Assembly: GCA_963576475.1 (NCBI GenBank)
Contig: OY754981.1
Location: 14,002,216 to 14,066,215, forward strand
Source of the DNA: Molanna angustata
Taxonomy: Eukaryota > Arthropoda > Insecta > Trichoptera > Molannidae
Length of the DNA: 64,000 nucleotides
Reading direction: 5' to 3'
In this document: positions 35,070 through 49,600 of the stretch, piece after piece
Position numbering within the stretch: the first letter of the stretch is position 1
How the letters are laid out: each line of letters opens with the position of its first letter
The notes under the pieces: model-generated
Databases searched by the model: none
Told to the model about the DNA's origin: nothing
The model's input: the letters and a program-made list of their open reading frames with translations, nothing else
Translations under genes and position numbers: made by a program

Positions 35070-35840
35070 TTCCACATTCTTTTTTTTTTGTGAATCTATT
35101 AAAATCTATTAAACTCTTTTTTTTAGAAGCAAATTTTCTTAAATAGTATTTTTTTAATTTTATTTGAAGTTATGTACAAACAACAATGCACAATTTTATA
35201 AATATTGTGCTATCTAAATTTAGTGTATCCTGCAGTGAAAATTATATAGATCCGGCCCTTTAGATGAAAAAAAACTCTTCCTCTCTACTGAGATACACAG
35301 AAAAATTGAAGAAATGAAAAAAACTAAAAATATATCATGTCAATTCCTTTGGAAAAAAATGAAGGCGCCGATATTTGGACACACTCAAAATTTTGTAAAT
35401 ATAAATTTAATGGCAAGTTTAAAAATAAAATAAAATATTCAACATGTTCAAATAATTATAACTACAGTACAATGAATGAATAATTTCATAAACTAGTTGC
35501 ATGTATTACAACTGTCAATGGCTATAATAGTTGAAGAATACGTACCTACCAAAATATAAAACCTTAAATCCAAATTATTGAAGATTTTAAGATATTTTGT
35601 TTTCATTTACAAATACGTATGTCAGGATAAGATCGTATGGAGTCGATTGCTTTTTTCCTACACCAAATAGATAAACAGCACTTGATGGTATGTATTTATG
35701 TACGAAGCTTAAGTATCAAACTATAAGAGTACCCGTAGATATTGTGTATACTGCCATACAAATTGTATGAAACAATGTTATCACTAAATTAAATTTTAAT
35801 AAAAAATTGAAAAAGTATTAGATGTACCTACTACTGTAAT
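35070..35840. other. Stretch without recognised gene
   Basis: AT-rich, nothing recognised. Confidence 0.4.
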
Positions 35841-35844
35841 GTAT

Positions 35845-36064
35845 ATTTATTTATTTCTTCTCGGGCAACTAACAGGTACTATGTCAAATATTTATTTAAC
35901 ATGCACCCAATAACAAGTGGCCACATTCTGGAGACTTAAGATATTAATCGTCTCACCGATCCAGACTGAAAACACAATTAAAAACTGTGCCTCCACCAGG
36001 AATCGAACCCGGGACCTTTGGATCAGCAGTCAGATACCCAACCAACTGAGCCACGAAGGCCGAC
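35845..36064 (-). repeat. tRNA-like SINE-C with (AATA)n tail
   Basis: The minus strand begins with a 73-nt tRNA-like head (36063-35991): GGCCTTCGTGGCTCAGTTGG (A box) to GGGTTCGATTCC (B box), with acceptor ends that pair through G-U. The anticodon arm is imperfect. A body of about 130 nt follows, ending GAAGAAATAAATAAATA, a LINE-type (AATA)n tail. It is a single copy here, so the SINE status is an inference. Confidence 0.6.
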
Positions 36065-36104
36065 AATTTTTTTATAGAAAATTAAATTATCTAGTTGGGG
36101 TGGG

Positions 36105-36385
36105 GTGAGCTTAGAATAGTGCTTCCACTCTTTTCTATTATTGTTTTCGAGTGTCCCGTAAGAGCCGGGTAATCGAAAATACAACAGGCAACAATAACAT
36201 CTCACATAGTTCAGCAATGAGGTTCACCACCCATTCTGAATATAGTGCCTTTTTAGGTGAGACGATACTGGTGTGTGGGTATACACAGATATGTTGTGCT
36301 CCCTTTTATAAGGCAATGCACACCCGCACACCTTTCGCTGGTTACCCCACATTGTGGGATATGCCGTGATGGTATGTATGAATCA
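36105..36385 (+). repeat. R repeat, copy 3 (fullest)
   Basis: Runs from TTAGAATAGTGCTTCCACTC through GAGGTTCACCACCCATTCTG to CCCCACATTGTGGGATATGC plus CGTGATGGTATGTATG. The 3' end passes directly into a short CATA/TGTA tetranucleotide array (to 36412). Confidence 0.75.
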
Positions 36386-36412
36386 TACATACATGTATGT
36401 ATGTATGTATGA

Positions 36413-37058
36413 TTCGGCGTTTTTAAATATTTTAAAATTTCTGGAAATATTTTTCTTAATAATAAAAGATTGAAAAATCCTGTAAATTTTCATATAAAAT
36501 GGTTTGATATATTGTATATGCTTATTTGTACAAATTTACAGCGTTCCAGCTTTAATGGTTTTTGTATATGTGGAAATATTAAACAAAAATTAAAATATTG
36601 ATAACCCTGACTGGAACAAAATTTGAAAATTCTGAGTAAAAAAGTTTTGTAGGACTAAATTTTTTAATACTCTGAAATTTTTGGCTCTGTGTATCAAGCG
36701 GTTCAAAAGTTATAAGGGGGGGACACAGAGACATACACCCAGACACATGAAATGTTCTACTCCGAATTCGGAGTTCATCAATATATTATATTTACTGTGA
36801 AGCCTCTAAGTTGGTGTTTCATAAATTCAAAGTTGGAAAAACCATGCAAAAAGCCCACTACTCCATACAACTTTTCAGACAGAGCTAAATTTAATACTGT
36901 CGATTTATTGAGAAAAACAAAATTATCGACAGTTGGATAAACAAGGAGATATAAAATAATACTCAAAACTATGTGCATAATATTTTCTAGTAAATCTCAC
37001 TGATAGGAATGTAACTTATAAAAAAATAAATAAAAACATGTTGAATTGAATATTAAAT
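36413..37058. other. Stretch without recognised gene
   Basis: Nothing recognised on either strand. Confidence 0.4.
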
Positions 37059-37060
37059 AA

Positions 37061-37241
37061 TTTTTTTTTTTAACAAAAATGAATATGTCCTTGTTGAACA
37101 AGTACATATACATCTTCCTACGTTCCCTAAAATAAACATAAATGCTTGTGCTATAGGTGAACGAAATCGGTCGAGGCAGGATTCGAACTCGCGACCACTG
37201 GATTACTAACCCAATGCGCTAACCGCTCTGCCATCGACCCA
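37061..37241 (-). repeat. SINE-A copy 3
   Basis: Complete minus-strand copy: tRNA-Thr(AGT)-like head at 37241-37170, body with the GCTTGTGC...AATGCTTG region, and a poly-A-like tail at 37061-37072. Confidence 0.85.
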
Positions 37242-37417
37242 TCTGACCCATTTAAACATAATGGTAACTATATTGTTTCTTGCTTTTTTATAATGAATTG
37301 TTGAGGAAACTATTTTATAAATAATAGACTAATAAATAAAAAAATATTAGTATACAATAAATATTCAACAAAATTTTGTGCTAAGTGACTATTTTTTTTA
37401 CAAAAAAATGGTAACAA

Positions 37418-37423
37418 TTTATT
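37418..37423 (-). terminator. Poly(A) signal of Kif3a
   Basis: AATAAA on the minus strand about 47 nt after the kinesin stop codon. It is the first canonical signal downstream. Confidence 0.6.
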
Positions 37424-37469
37424 TACTAAAATACTATTAAAGTACAAATTCACTGTTCAAACAAAAGTA

Positions 37470-37628
37470 TTAGTTGGGTCTTCTGTTTTGGGATCTGGCA
37501 GTAGCAGGCCGTGGTACTCCTGAAACTCCAGTTCTTGCGGAACGAGGTCTTCTCTCTGTAGTCCCTCCTCCAACAGATATACTGCTTCCGTAAGATAAAT
37601 ATTGTCCAGATAGATCTACGCTTTCGTG
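37470..37628 (-). CDS. Kif3a: Kif3a exon 12 (terminal)
   Basis: Acceptor TTTTTTCAG, phase 0. Encodes the basic tail ([23 protein letters not shown]) and the TAA stop at 37470-37472. Confidence 0.9.
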   Translation of the reverse strand, partial: HESVDLSGQYLSYGSSISVGGGTTERRPRSARTGVSGVPRPATARSQNRRPN

Positions 37629-40600
37629 CTGAAAAAAGAAAGATACATACATAATTGTTTACCTACATTAAAAAAACTATACAACTGGTTTCACATTTTT
37701 TTGTGTAAGGTATGTTTCAAAGTAAAGATACTTTTTTTAATTTTGTAATACTACTTTTCAATTAAAGAACATCCTCTTTTTGAAAATCTTTGTCCATAAC
37801 AAAATATAAACGAGTGGGTTGTGGCCAACGCTTTACTCCTCATTACCAAATAAATCCACAATGTATTCAAATTTTCATGAAATGAGTTTGTTAAATTATT
37901 ATTGATTTATGTTTTAATCACTTACTCAATTTAGAGTTATATTTTGTAGATGATTTCTGGATAAGACACTCCACTAGGCCAATGCCTGTGTCGGAGTGCC
38001 ATTACATATATTTTTATTTAGTATAATGTTAATCTATTGGTACCTACTGTAAGGTAGTCTAATAGTACAATGTATTTATTTGTTCATTTCACTATATGCA
38101 ATAATCTTTCGCTCTCTTCTCTGCCTTTGTTAAATAACCATTTGAATATTATTTTTTTTGCATTAGTCAATGAGATAGTTGAAATTTCTGGTATGTCTTG
38201 TTTTAACATATTATATATGAAGTTTAGGTGCTAGGTATGTAAAGTTTTTTTGTCCTGGTGTGGTTTTCATTCTAGGTACTGCTTCAAGATTTCGTACAGT
38301 TTGTCTAGTTTTATGTGTAGTATGGTTTTGGGGAACGGGGCTGCTAGTTTTTGTATAGTTTTGTGTAATACTTTTAATGTAAAGTTGTCGGATGTCAAGG
38401 ACCTCAAATTCTTTAAATAGCAATTCAGAAGGGTATAAATATGTTTTTTTGTTAATTACTCTTAAGAGGGTGACTGCTACCAATGTACCTATTTTTTCAA
38501 TTTGATATACCATCATTATTACTAAACGAATCATTTTGAAAAAAATAACCTAGTTAGTTTGGATATTAATAAAGAGAAATATACCTTAACTTTTTGATTA
38601 TGTTCTGTATATATTCTTGTAGAAAAATAATAAGCATACCCCGATTTTGGACATTTATCTTTAATTTCTAAAAAAATATAAGGTATAGAACAATATTTTT
38701 TTTAATAAATTAAAGAAGAACAAAATACCTGGAAAAATATGATATGACGTTGCATCAACGCATCAGGTTAAGTAAATAAACCAAAAAAACTTTTATTACG
38801 CAATGGCGCTGAATGGAAAATAAATGTTTTTTAGGTTTATTTACTAAACCTGAAACATTAATGCAACGTCACATCATATTTTTCTAGATATTTTTGTCTT
38901 CTTTAATTTAAAAAAAAAATATTACTCTACGCCTTATAGTTTATTAAAAATATATGATAAACGTTGAAAATCGGGGTATGCCATTATTTTTCTATAAGAA
39001 TTTATACAGAACATTATCAAAAAGTTAAGGTATATTTTTGTTTATTAATATCCAAACTATCTAAATTATTTTTTTCAAAACGATTTGATAAGAAATAATG
39101 ATGGTATATCAAATTGAAAAATAGGTACGTTGGCAGCAGTCCCCCCCTTAAAATAGCTTTTTGTGCAATGATTAATGATTTAAATATTTTATTATGAAAA
39201 CTCGATAATTCTTCAATGCCATTTTATGAAAGTGATGTGCCTCTTTAGCAATTTGATAATAAAAATATCAAATTTTAAGTTTCCTGAGCATGGGGTCACT
39301 TTGAAATATTTGAGGATATCTAATAGGGTCTAAGCAAGTATTAGATATACAAAATTTTAAAAAGAATCGAATGAGTACATTAGTACAATAAAGCAGAATA
39401 AACACGCAGTACATAGCTAACAGCACATAGAACATAGTACACAGCACACACACACACACACAGATATATTGTGATGAAACTTTCAGAATACAATCTCAGC
39501 ATGATACTAGTTGATAATCTGCAATAAGAAAATCGCCTTAAAAATTTCAAATTCATAACACCCCATTTTATCCCCTTGGGTTAGTGAGGAATAAAAATAC
39601 ATATCTGAATACCTACTGTGAAACAATATAATTGGTAGGTACTTTAACAATTATACAATAATACGTTGTACTTTTCACACTTAAATTTTATGTACTTCGA
39701 TCAAGTTCGAGACTTCTGCGCGATCACTAGTATAAATACATAATATATACGTAACATATATATTTTTTAAGATAATCTTAAATTTATTAATTCCATTAAT
39801 CAAGAGATTTACAAAAAGCGAATACTCAGACAAGAATAAATAAAATCAGACCTCTGAAGTGGGAATGTCAAAATTAAAGTGGAATTTTCAACTGTAGACG
39901 ATAAAAATTAAATAAACACTATCTGGGATCACTGGAATTTAGTTGTTCGAGCTGTGAGACACCGGTTAAGAATAGTGCTTCCAATATTTTCTAATTAAAA
40001 GCCGGGTAATTGAAATTACAACAGGCAAAATAAAATCTCACATTGATTTCTAGTTGAATATTCAAAACTAATAAATTCAGCAAACAATTTGAAAAATGTA
40101 ATTTTCTACAGTGTTAAATAATGTAAAAAGTAACATATTCAAACAACATGAATCGAAAATTAGCTTCTAGTCTGAATTATGAAAATACTGTAGTTATGTA
40201 TAAAATAAATACCTCTCTGTCCCTATTTTGGGAATTGAGAATATGTTGTTTCCTCATATTGTTACCAGTATATGCCACACATCTAACTTGCCACTCTCCG
40301 ATGTCTTCATTCCAATGGATATATTGTTCCAATAATTTCTGCAATAAAATATATATTAATGTAATATTGAATCAAATTATCAATATTAGAAATTAGTGTT
40401 CATTATTAACAACTTCATGCTCGGGTTTTTTTTCACAATTTTTTTTATTTTATTTTTTATTTTATTTTACAAAGGACAGTAGGTACACAGTACATGCATA
40501 CAATTATTAAAATTAAATAAGTAATAATACAAAAATAACATGTACCTCTTACGTACTATACCTAATATCAAAATAATACAACAAAAAAGTGTGAATTAGT

Positions 40601-43600
40601 GTGGGTGCGCGCATGAGAGAAGAGTAATACATACATGTGTGTGTGAAAGAGATATCTAGAAAGAGTGTGGGTGTGTATGTGTGTGTGTGAGAGAGGGTGT
40701 GCATGTTTGTGTAGACGAACATATATTGACAGATTCATGAGTTGTGAAGAAAAAGAAAATATATTGCTGAGGGTGGTTGGGAAAAATAAAATTAATCAGT
40801 ACCTAATTGTTATAATGTCACGATTTTAGATGTAAGTTTATTTTTGAATGTTATATGTGAATCAAAAAATATGTCTAAGTCGGCGTTTTTTTCATAAGAG
40901 TTAAATAAGTTTATCATTCTGTTAATCGGAGCGTTTTTGGAAGCATTTGTTTTACAGATATTGGAGAAGGAAAGTGACGTATGTCTTGTCCGGCGAGTAG
41001 ATGTATTAAATTTGATATTGGTAAGAATTTCATGGCAGTCTATGTTTCCATTTATACTTATTATTTCCATTTATTTCCAATTATAGAACTACAAACATCA
41101 GGTCATTTTATAAGTTGTAAACTTTGCAATTTATCACTAATTTTTAAAATATAATACTAATAAAATATTTTAGTTATGTTTTCAATAATTTAAAACAGAT
41201 GTAACGAATTTCGTAAACCACTATGAACATCAAGTGGCAATCGTTTGTTAATAAGTCGAATCACGCAAGCAATGCGTTGGTGACACTGCTCGTTCAAAAG
41301 CATGAAGTGGTTAATCCAAACATAAAATGCATGATTTTTCTATGGACATAATTCCAAAAATAATTTAAAAATAATCCCCAAATTCCTTCTTTTCTGTCCT
41401 CATAACATTGACGAGTCTGAATGCTTCATGCTGCATTGGTTGGTTGAAAAGATTGCCTTATGTAAATACCCATAACATCCCATCCATCTAGACAATATTG
41501 ACCATTTGTCATGACATTCACATATCACTGGCTTCAACTATACAGATTTATTCATCTCAAGCTTCCATTCCAAAAATGATACAAGCACAATCATACCAAA
41601 ATATGAGATATGTAAAAAATAAATTAGTTAATCAAATTTAGATGTGTAGTGGCAGAGTGGTTAGCGCGATGGGTTAGTAATCCGGTGGTTGATAGTTTGA
41701 ATCCTGCCACAACCGATTTTATATAGCACAAACACTTATGCTAAGTTTAGGGAAAGTATAAGGATGTATATACACTTGATACAAGGACCATTCTTTTTAA
41801 TAAAAAAAATATAATTGTTTGACTATCTCATACCTGATACTCTTTAGGTATATAAGAATCCAAGACTAAATCAGCCAACTGTATTTCCCTCTTCAAGGCA
41901 CGAATGTTATCCAAGATGCCTTCCATTTCACGCTGTTGTTCCCGCATCTGATCAGCAAGCTCTGCCTTGGCTGAATTGAGAAGCTGAACAACTCGTTTCA
42001 ACTTTTTGGTCTTTGCAGCATTCTCTTCTTGCAAGGTTGAATATCTGTCTTCCATATCCAGACGCTCTGCCTGTGAGGAATGTCAAAATATCATAACTGA
42101 ATGCATGATAAACAATGTTTGTGAATAACCAGATAATGATTTGTCACAAATACGAGTCCTTAATTAAAAATGATTCCTGTGCAAATCTTAATCCTCTGGG
42201 TTATAAACGGTGGTCAAATGAAACATTTTTGACAAATAATATAATAATATATTTAAGGAAATAATGTAATGTAGTTAATAATAAAATAAATAGTTTGAAT
42301 TTGTTATATTTTTCAAAAAACAATAATTATTGGTGAATGAAATAAAATATACCAGTATTATTATGTTTACGATGCCACTATTTCTACGAACAGAATTGGC
42401 AAGAAATGCGTTTTCCCGCCAAAATGTGTGTATTTTTACGGAAGATTTTTGGGCGTCGTCTATCTTTTATACATTTGGCGCAAATGTATTTGAAGCATAG
42501 ATTTTTATTATAATATACTAGATGGAGTACTCCGTGCAAAAAGTCAGTCATGGAATATCGCACGTTTGACGTTTTGGTTGGCAACATATTTCGGTTTTCC
42601 TTAAATTTCAACACATCCTAGATAACTGTTCTCTAAATCTTAATAAACAAAGTGTTTTTTTAGACAAATAAATCCGAAAACAATTCACATAAGTCGTTAT
42701 TCTCTATAGAAAAACGATGTGGTCTGGAACCATTACGTCAAAAATCCCCCGGAAAAATGACTGATTACCTCTTTTCTTTGAAGGTGGGTCTGAAGTCTTT
42801 CCTCGTTGATTTGCCTCAACTGCAGTTCTCTGGCTGTCTGTTCCAGTAACTGCTGTTGTGCTTCGGCCTTCTCCAAAAGATTCTCCCCACCCACCAACAC
42901 TTTACTCTCCAAACGCTGAAGTTTATCCTTAAGATCATTTTGCCTCTGCCTAAAATTAAACCATTTTTAAATTTGAACACATGGAAAGATTTCGTTCAAT
43001 TTTTATAATAAAAATTACTCCTTTGAGGTTATATGACGTGAGTGCTATTGTTTTAACAATACCTACTGTAACACATGATAAGCGACCAAAAGCTACTCAC
43101 AAGTAAAGGACCAGGCCAAAAGAAATTAACTGATTGCTCCGACTATAAGCTACAGCAAATACCCTCAAAAGGAAAGAACATTAAAACTCACTTGGTTCTT
43201 TGGAGCTCAGCTTTTTTCTCTTCTAATGCCTTCTTTGCGAGGTATGCCTTTTCTGTATCGGCCTTCTCGGTTTCATCCAAATCCTGTAAAATTTATTAAC
43301 AATAAATGGAATAAACAGAAAAATAATGCATAGACATAACACAAGAATTTTAACCCTTTTTCACCCAAATTAATATTGTTATAAATAAATAACATGTTCT
43401 AACATCATTTAATAGTTTTTTTTTTCTTTCATAAATAGTTTTTGAAAAATCACATGTCTATTCAAAATAACACTGGGTATGAAAATCACTGATGAAACAT
43501 TATAAATAACATTTATTACAATGATTTATACATTAAATACAAAACAAATTAAATGTTATCATAAATTTGAAATAACTCTTCAAGGTCTCATTGGTCATGC

Positions 43601-46600
43601 GGATTTTGTGATCTCGAAAAACAATTTTAAAGCCTTCAAGAAATTCTGTCATAGTTATAGTGCCCCTCACTATAGGCTGATTCCCATTAAGTTTATTTTT
43701 TTAATAAGATCTTAGTCACACCTTTAATGCTTTACATTTGAAAAGTTCTGAAGTCGATGACAGTCCACGAGTGTGAATCTTTTATTCACATTCGTCGATT
43801 GTTCTTTTTGCACATATGGTGCCGAGATTGCTAATCTAGAGGGCTCCATGAGCTACTTTTCATGCTATGTATTTTTTTGTCACTCATTTAGCGTTCTGTG
43901 ATTCTGTGAAGGGGCCGTTTACAGTCCCCATTTGCAGAACGGGTGGTGGTGGAAGTAGCAAAATTTATATGAAATGTAAAAAATAATAATAATTTACATC
44001 ATAAAATTCCTTTGCTACAACCAAATAAAATAACACCCATCAAAATCACATAGGTGTTCCGTTTATTGAGATTTATTTGTGAAACTGTGCTACAAAAATT
44101 TTCTTTTTTACTGTAGGGCTTTTCACCCCGAAGGTGATGTGCCACAAACTTGGCGAAACAAAATCAGAGTTGCCAGAGACCATATAATATTTCACCATAA
44201 ATGAGAAATATAAGAATCATTATTCAAACATTAATTATATAGATCATGTCGTTTTGAATCAACACTGGTTGAAAAGGGGTTTTAAGCGAATAATTCAATA
44301 GTCTCACAAATTCAGACAGAAAATATTTTAGTGAATCCAATCCAGATTAAGCTACAAAGAATGACAATATACACTTAAATAATATATTTATAATACTCAG
44401 ATAGTTAGTTTTTCCACCGTGGCACAGTTGGTAAGCCGTTCGGTTTCTGTGCGGGCGTCCTGGGTTCGATTTCCAGCAGAGGAGAAATTTATTTAAATTC
44501 AGAAATTGGCAAACGGCAATAAACTCGCCACTAGCGCAGGGTGCAAGGAAGTGTTTATTATTATTATAGTTTTTCAATGATTTGCTTTTTATGATATTTC
44601 AAAGGTGTTACTTTTCTCATACACACTGTATCTTTGGAAATGCAGAGTATATTGTTTTTTATGTATTTTTAATTGACAAGGAAATATATTATAATACCAA
44701 CCTTCTTTTTTCTTCTAACAGTTCCATCTGCGTCGACATAATCCTCCATATCATCTGCTGAATCTGATAAGAACTCTTCTTCATCAGAAAGACCATTCTC
44801 TGATTCAGAAATAGCTAGAATATATTTTAAAAAGTTTGACATTACCATCCCAAATTCTAATAAAACCTACTATATAAAAAAAATAATGTTCTGTATATAA
44901 ATTCATGTAAAATGATTAACCGAAAATTTCTTGTATGAAATATTGTGTGATATATTAACTAACCTTCAGCGCCACCTTCCAACTGCTTTCGTAGTTCATC
45001 AATTTCTTGTTGAAACCTGGTAAGGAGAGCATCCTTCGGTTCTTCGTTAATATGTGCCTTGTTTTCAATATTCTTTGCTCTGTTCGCATATCGTAATGTG
45101 CTTATAGTTTCTACATAGTTGGAATCAGCCGGCCCAATATTTGCGATCTACAAGAAATATATAAATATAAATTATATAATAACAGAATAATCAGTAAGAC
45201 CTCAAAACATGTTTGTATAAAAATGTATGGAAATTTTTGATATGAATCAATCAGTATAGTCGCCTAGATAGCCTTGATGGGTAACTGGACATATATTGTA
45301 AGCCCACTTATTGGTGAAATTGAGTTATGAGACACATATTGTAGAGCTCGACTTTGTCTTTGATCTGTGAAAATATAGCATATCCAATGTCCATACTCAA
45401 TACCACATTAAAATATAGTCAATTTAAAAATTAATATAACAAGCCGAACGTACAATCATTGTAAAAATTCATGATGAGTTTTCTCAAAATGAATGGACAT
45501 AAAATATATGTCTTTCTACCAATCAACATACCCTTTCAAATTTTTTGGTTTGCATTTCAATATTCTATACATTTTAGTGAATAAAAGTTGCATATAAATT
45601 TACAATATATAGTTATTTTCAATATATTTCGCAAGTTAAATTCTATCGATACTTCGGAGAGCTTGAACGATGACGCGGAGAGCTTCGTCTCGAGAACGTC
45701 TTCACCCAGCAGAGGTAACAGGAGCGAATGCCGCTTGCGCCACGAGGAAGTCGCATCTCTGTGTGTTGCCGTTGCTGGAAACTGGAGTCACAATCTTATG
45801 ATGCATCACATCCATATTAAAGATTATATAACACAAAATTTTGACATAAACATTAAAATTTAGCACTAGTTTAAAATTTATTCTATCACTGAGTAAAACA
45901 AGAAGTCCCAGAAGTCTCCCGCATACGCCCTGAGCCCACTATGGTCTATAGTCTGTCTATCTGCCCCACCCCGGGAGTCGAATCATAAGTAGACTCCAAT
46001 ATACTATCAATAAAATCATATGATTTTTGTCAGAATCACAATAGGAATAAATCAAAACATTTCATACCATAACAGTCTTTGAATTTCCACCTAACGAATC
46101 TTGTAGTAATCTTGTCAGTTTTGAATTTCTATATGGTATGTGGGTACTTTTGCCATCAACCAATGCAGATATTACATTACCCAATACAGATAAAGACTGA
46201 TTGATTTTAGTGGCTTCTTTTAAGCGTGCTCCAGTGGCTTGTGTTTTACTCTGTCTTTCAGAACCCTAAAACAAAGATAAGACAAACATTTAAGTAGATA
46301 TTTTCAAATGGTATTATAGGTGCAAAAATAATTTTGTTAAAAACACATATAATACCGAATTGGTGAGTCTAAAAATAATTATGATAAATATAACTTCAGT
46401 GGAGAGAAAAGTGGTAAATTGTTTGATTTCTAATTGAGGGGAAGTTTATTAAAAAGTATTTTTTCGCACGATTCTTACTGCTATTAGCTGAGGAGATTTG
46501 TTTATTGATAGAAAATAACATTTGCTTGTATATATTTAAGTCCAAATATATTTATTTAAAACATAAATAAAAAATCAGATTTAACATTTACAATAAAACC

Positions 46601-49600
46601 AGCAATCAATATATAATAGATTATTATTAAATTGTCTCCTTTACACACGAGTGCTTGCACTCTAGTAAAGGGTAAATATGTTTTGTCTTACTGTGAATCT
46701 TTTCTATATAGTTTGTTTGTTTTATATTTTGTATATGTTATTGTAAACTTAATAAAATAAAAAAAAATAAAAAAAATAGGTATATACGAGCATGAAGCAC
46801 TTTAATTGCTTTAATTACTAACACAAAAAACGACCATGAAAAAATAATCCTCATTATTTGTTTAACAAAAATAATGCATAAAAGAATTAATGGTTCATGA
46901 AGACATTATTTATACTGGTTGTAATTGACGCACTATATACGATTAAAAAGATAAAATATTTACTTACAGCTAGATCCACTAAATGTAGTTTCCCCATTTT
47001 GACATGTTGTGCGCCATCCGCTCCCAAAGAACTGGATTCCACCGTTATAGAAAATATTGCGTGTGATCTAGAACTTTCCACATTCATTGCAGTCGCTCCT
47101 ATCGCCCGGTTCTTGTTCCCCATTTGCATTACTTTCTCCAGTTCATCGGCATTGTGCACAACATAGCCTGTGAGATCTTTTACAAACACTCCGATATCTG
47201 GGCGTTCTTTTACCTCTAAGCTTTGTTTATTGTGACCTTTGGAACCGAGTAAATCCCTAACTTCTTCGTTATAAATTTCCAAATAAGTAACGCGAACTAA
47301 AAACCTACAAATTAAAAAAAATTATTACATTCAATGAATTATCAGTTAATTGCTATTTATTAAAAATTGTCATTTTTTTATGTGTCAAAAAATGCATAAA
47401 ATCAATACAACTTTGATTTTTCAAGAAGTTGTCTCATTTTGTTTCAATAAGTGCTCTGAAACAGTAATGAAAGAGATTGAAAATTCATAATTTGTAGAAT
47501 TTTTCAAAGAAGGATCTCTCCAACTTGGCTGTATTCAAAAAGCATCTAGTCACAACTTTTATACAAAGAACCACTTGAATGAAAATTCTTTGGAACTTAG
47601 TGGTCATATCGTCCCTCTCCTGACTATCGTATTTGCAAAATGCAAATTGTTCTGGAGAGCGTTTTTAATGTTTTGCAGTGCATATTTTCATCTCTCCCAG
47701 CACACGGTGACACGGTGTAAATATATTTTATTTATATTCTTATATATATTGGAATCATATTTGCACATAGGTCAAATAGTGAGATTTTATTTTCAGTAAT
47801 TCGTAGACAACAAATCACTAAGCTATTCCAAGTTAACGTAAGGTGATACAGTCGAGACCTTTAGTGAGAACATGCGTACAACATATAAATACACATTGGT
47901 GGTCCTAACTCGATTTCGCAAAAATGTCAGATACGACAGTTAGTCAGCAGAGGGACAATATTACAAAAGATTGTATAGAAAATTGTACACATTTTATTTT
48001 TATTGCCATTCTAAAAAATATCTTATCATAGATAATATCTTTTTGCAATAAGGATTAGAATTCTTCCGCTGAATTCTTGACTACTAAACTCCTAAGTATT
48101 AATTTTCTCTTCCTATTGTAAGTATTTTATAATCATCTAAATTGTATTTATATTCTGATAGAAGGATCTCTCCAACTTAGCTGTGTATTCAAAAAGCATC
48201 TAGTCACAAGTTCTAATCATCTAAATTTTATTTATATTCTGATATGTGTACTTTTGTTATCATCACTAGTTTATTTTTTATTTGCTATTAAAAATTCTCC
48301 ATTATACCACGCATATGCCGTTAATGCAATGAAAATTTTAATGATGTTGTCATTTTCCAATTCAGTATAACAAATATTGAAAAATGATACAAAGTAAACT
48401 ACTAGTGCCGGTTGATTGAGTGGTAGCCTTATGCGACAGGCACCTTTATGACCTTCGTTTCCCTCGTTGTCTTTCCTACTCCATCATCTCCACTCAAAAT
48501 TCTCTACACATTACTATGTATATTTTTTATTATGATAAGTTCTGATCTTTTTTGTTTTACTTAGTTTAATAACGTTTTTCTTTTCTGTTATTTTTTTTTG
48601 TTTGTCAATCTTATTGTTTTAATTTATGGATAGTTTTGGTGCATGTTTAATTTTATTGTTTAGTATATTATTTTGTTGTTGCTGTTTTCTGTCCCAAATA
48701 AATAAATAAATTTGATATAGCTCTGATGAACATACGTGTTGTATTTACAGCTGACAATCATAAATTACAGATTTCATATACTCACTTGACATCTTCGGTG
48801 GCTTTGGCAATGTGTCCAAATATATGCGCAAAGGAATTTGGTATTATTCCCTTAAGTTCGGGAGCGGATGCTATTCCCGCCATTGTATAGGTCTTCCCTG
48901 TACCAGTCTGACCGTATGCGAGAATCGTGCCATTGTAACCTTTCAGTACTTGATCTACGATAGGACTTGCTGTTTGGATATAAATATCCATCTGTAAAGC
49001 ACATTATTGAGTATCAACGCAGATGTCAGAGAGAATTTTTTTTAAAGAATGAATATCCTGGTAACAAGTACAAATGAATGAATGAATGAATGAATGAATA
49101 ATATATTTCCAACAGTATAAATATTACAAAGGAACAAAATACAATTTAGTTTATACCTAATTACAATTTTACAATTATTATTATTTTTTTTTTTTCCACA
49201 CATTTGGAAATTTACTGCCTCGCTAGACATAGTATGTATGTTCTGAGGCAGTACTAGTTTAGAATTGCTATGGCTACTCTGCGATCATATGATTTGTTTT
49301 ATTATTTTTTAAATTTTCCATTCACTTAGAACATCGACAACCAGGATGAAAATTCTAAAACCTCTATCTCAAAAAATCTAAGAGTACCGAGGCAGATCCT
49401 TCTCTTCCAATCTGCTTCAGCCAACGAGTAACGAGGTCTTTAAAATTTTTCCCATCATGCGATATGTTTTGTTCAATATCAACACATAACAATTAAATTT
49501 GTATCTTTATCATGTCCCTTGTCCCCTCCTTCTCTTATTATTTTTATTGTTGTTTGATTTTTTTGTTTCTATTAGTTTATTCAGCTAAATTGGTACACAT

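Noticed and set aside
35991..36063. A functional tRNA gene on the minus strand
   Set aside because: The anticodon stem does not pair properly and an (AATA)n-tailed body follows, so a SINE head is more likely.
46897..47166. 89-codon plus-strand frame
   Set aside because: It is antisense to Kif3a exon 4, which carries kinesin motifs.
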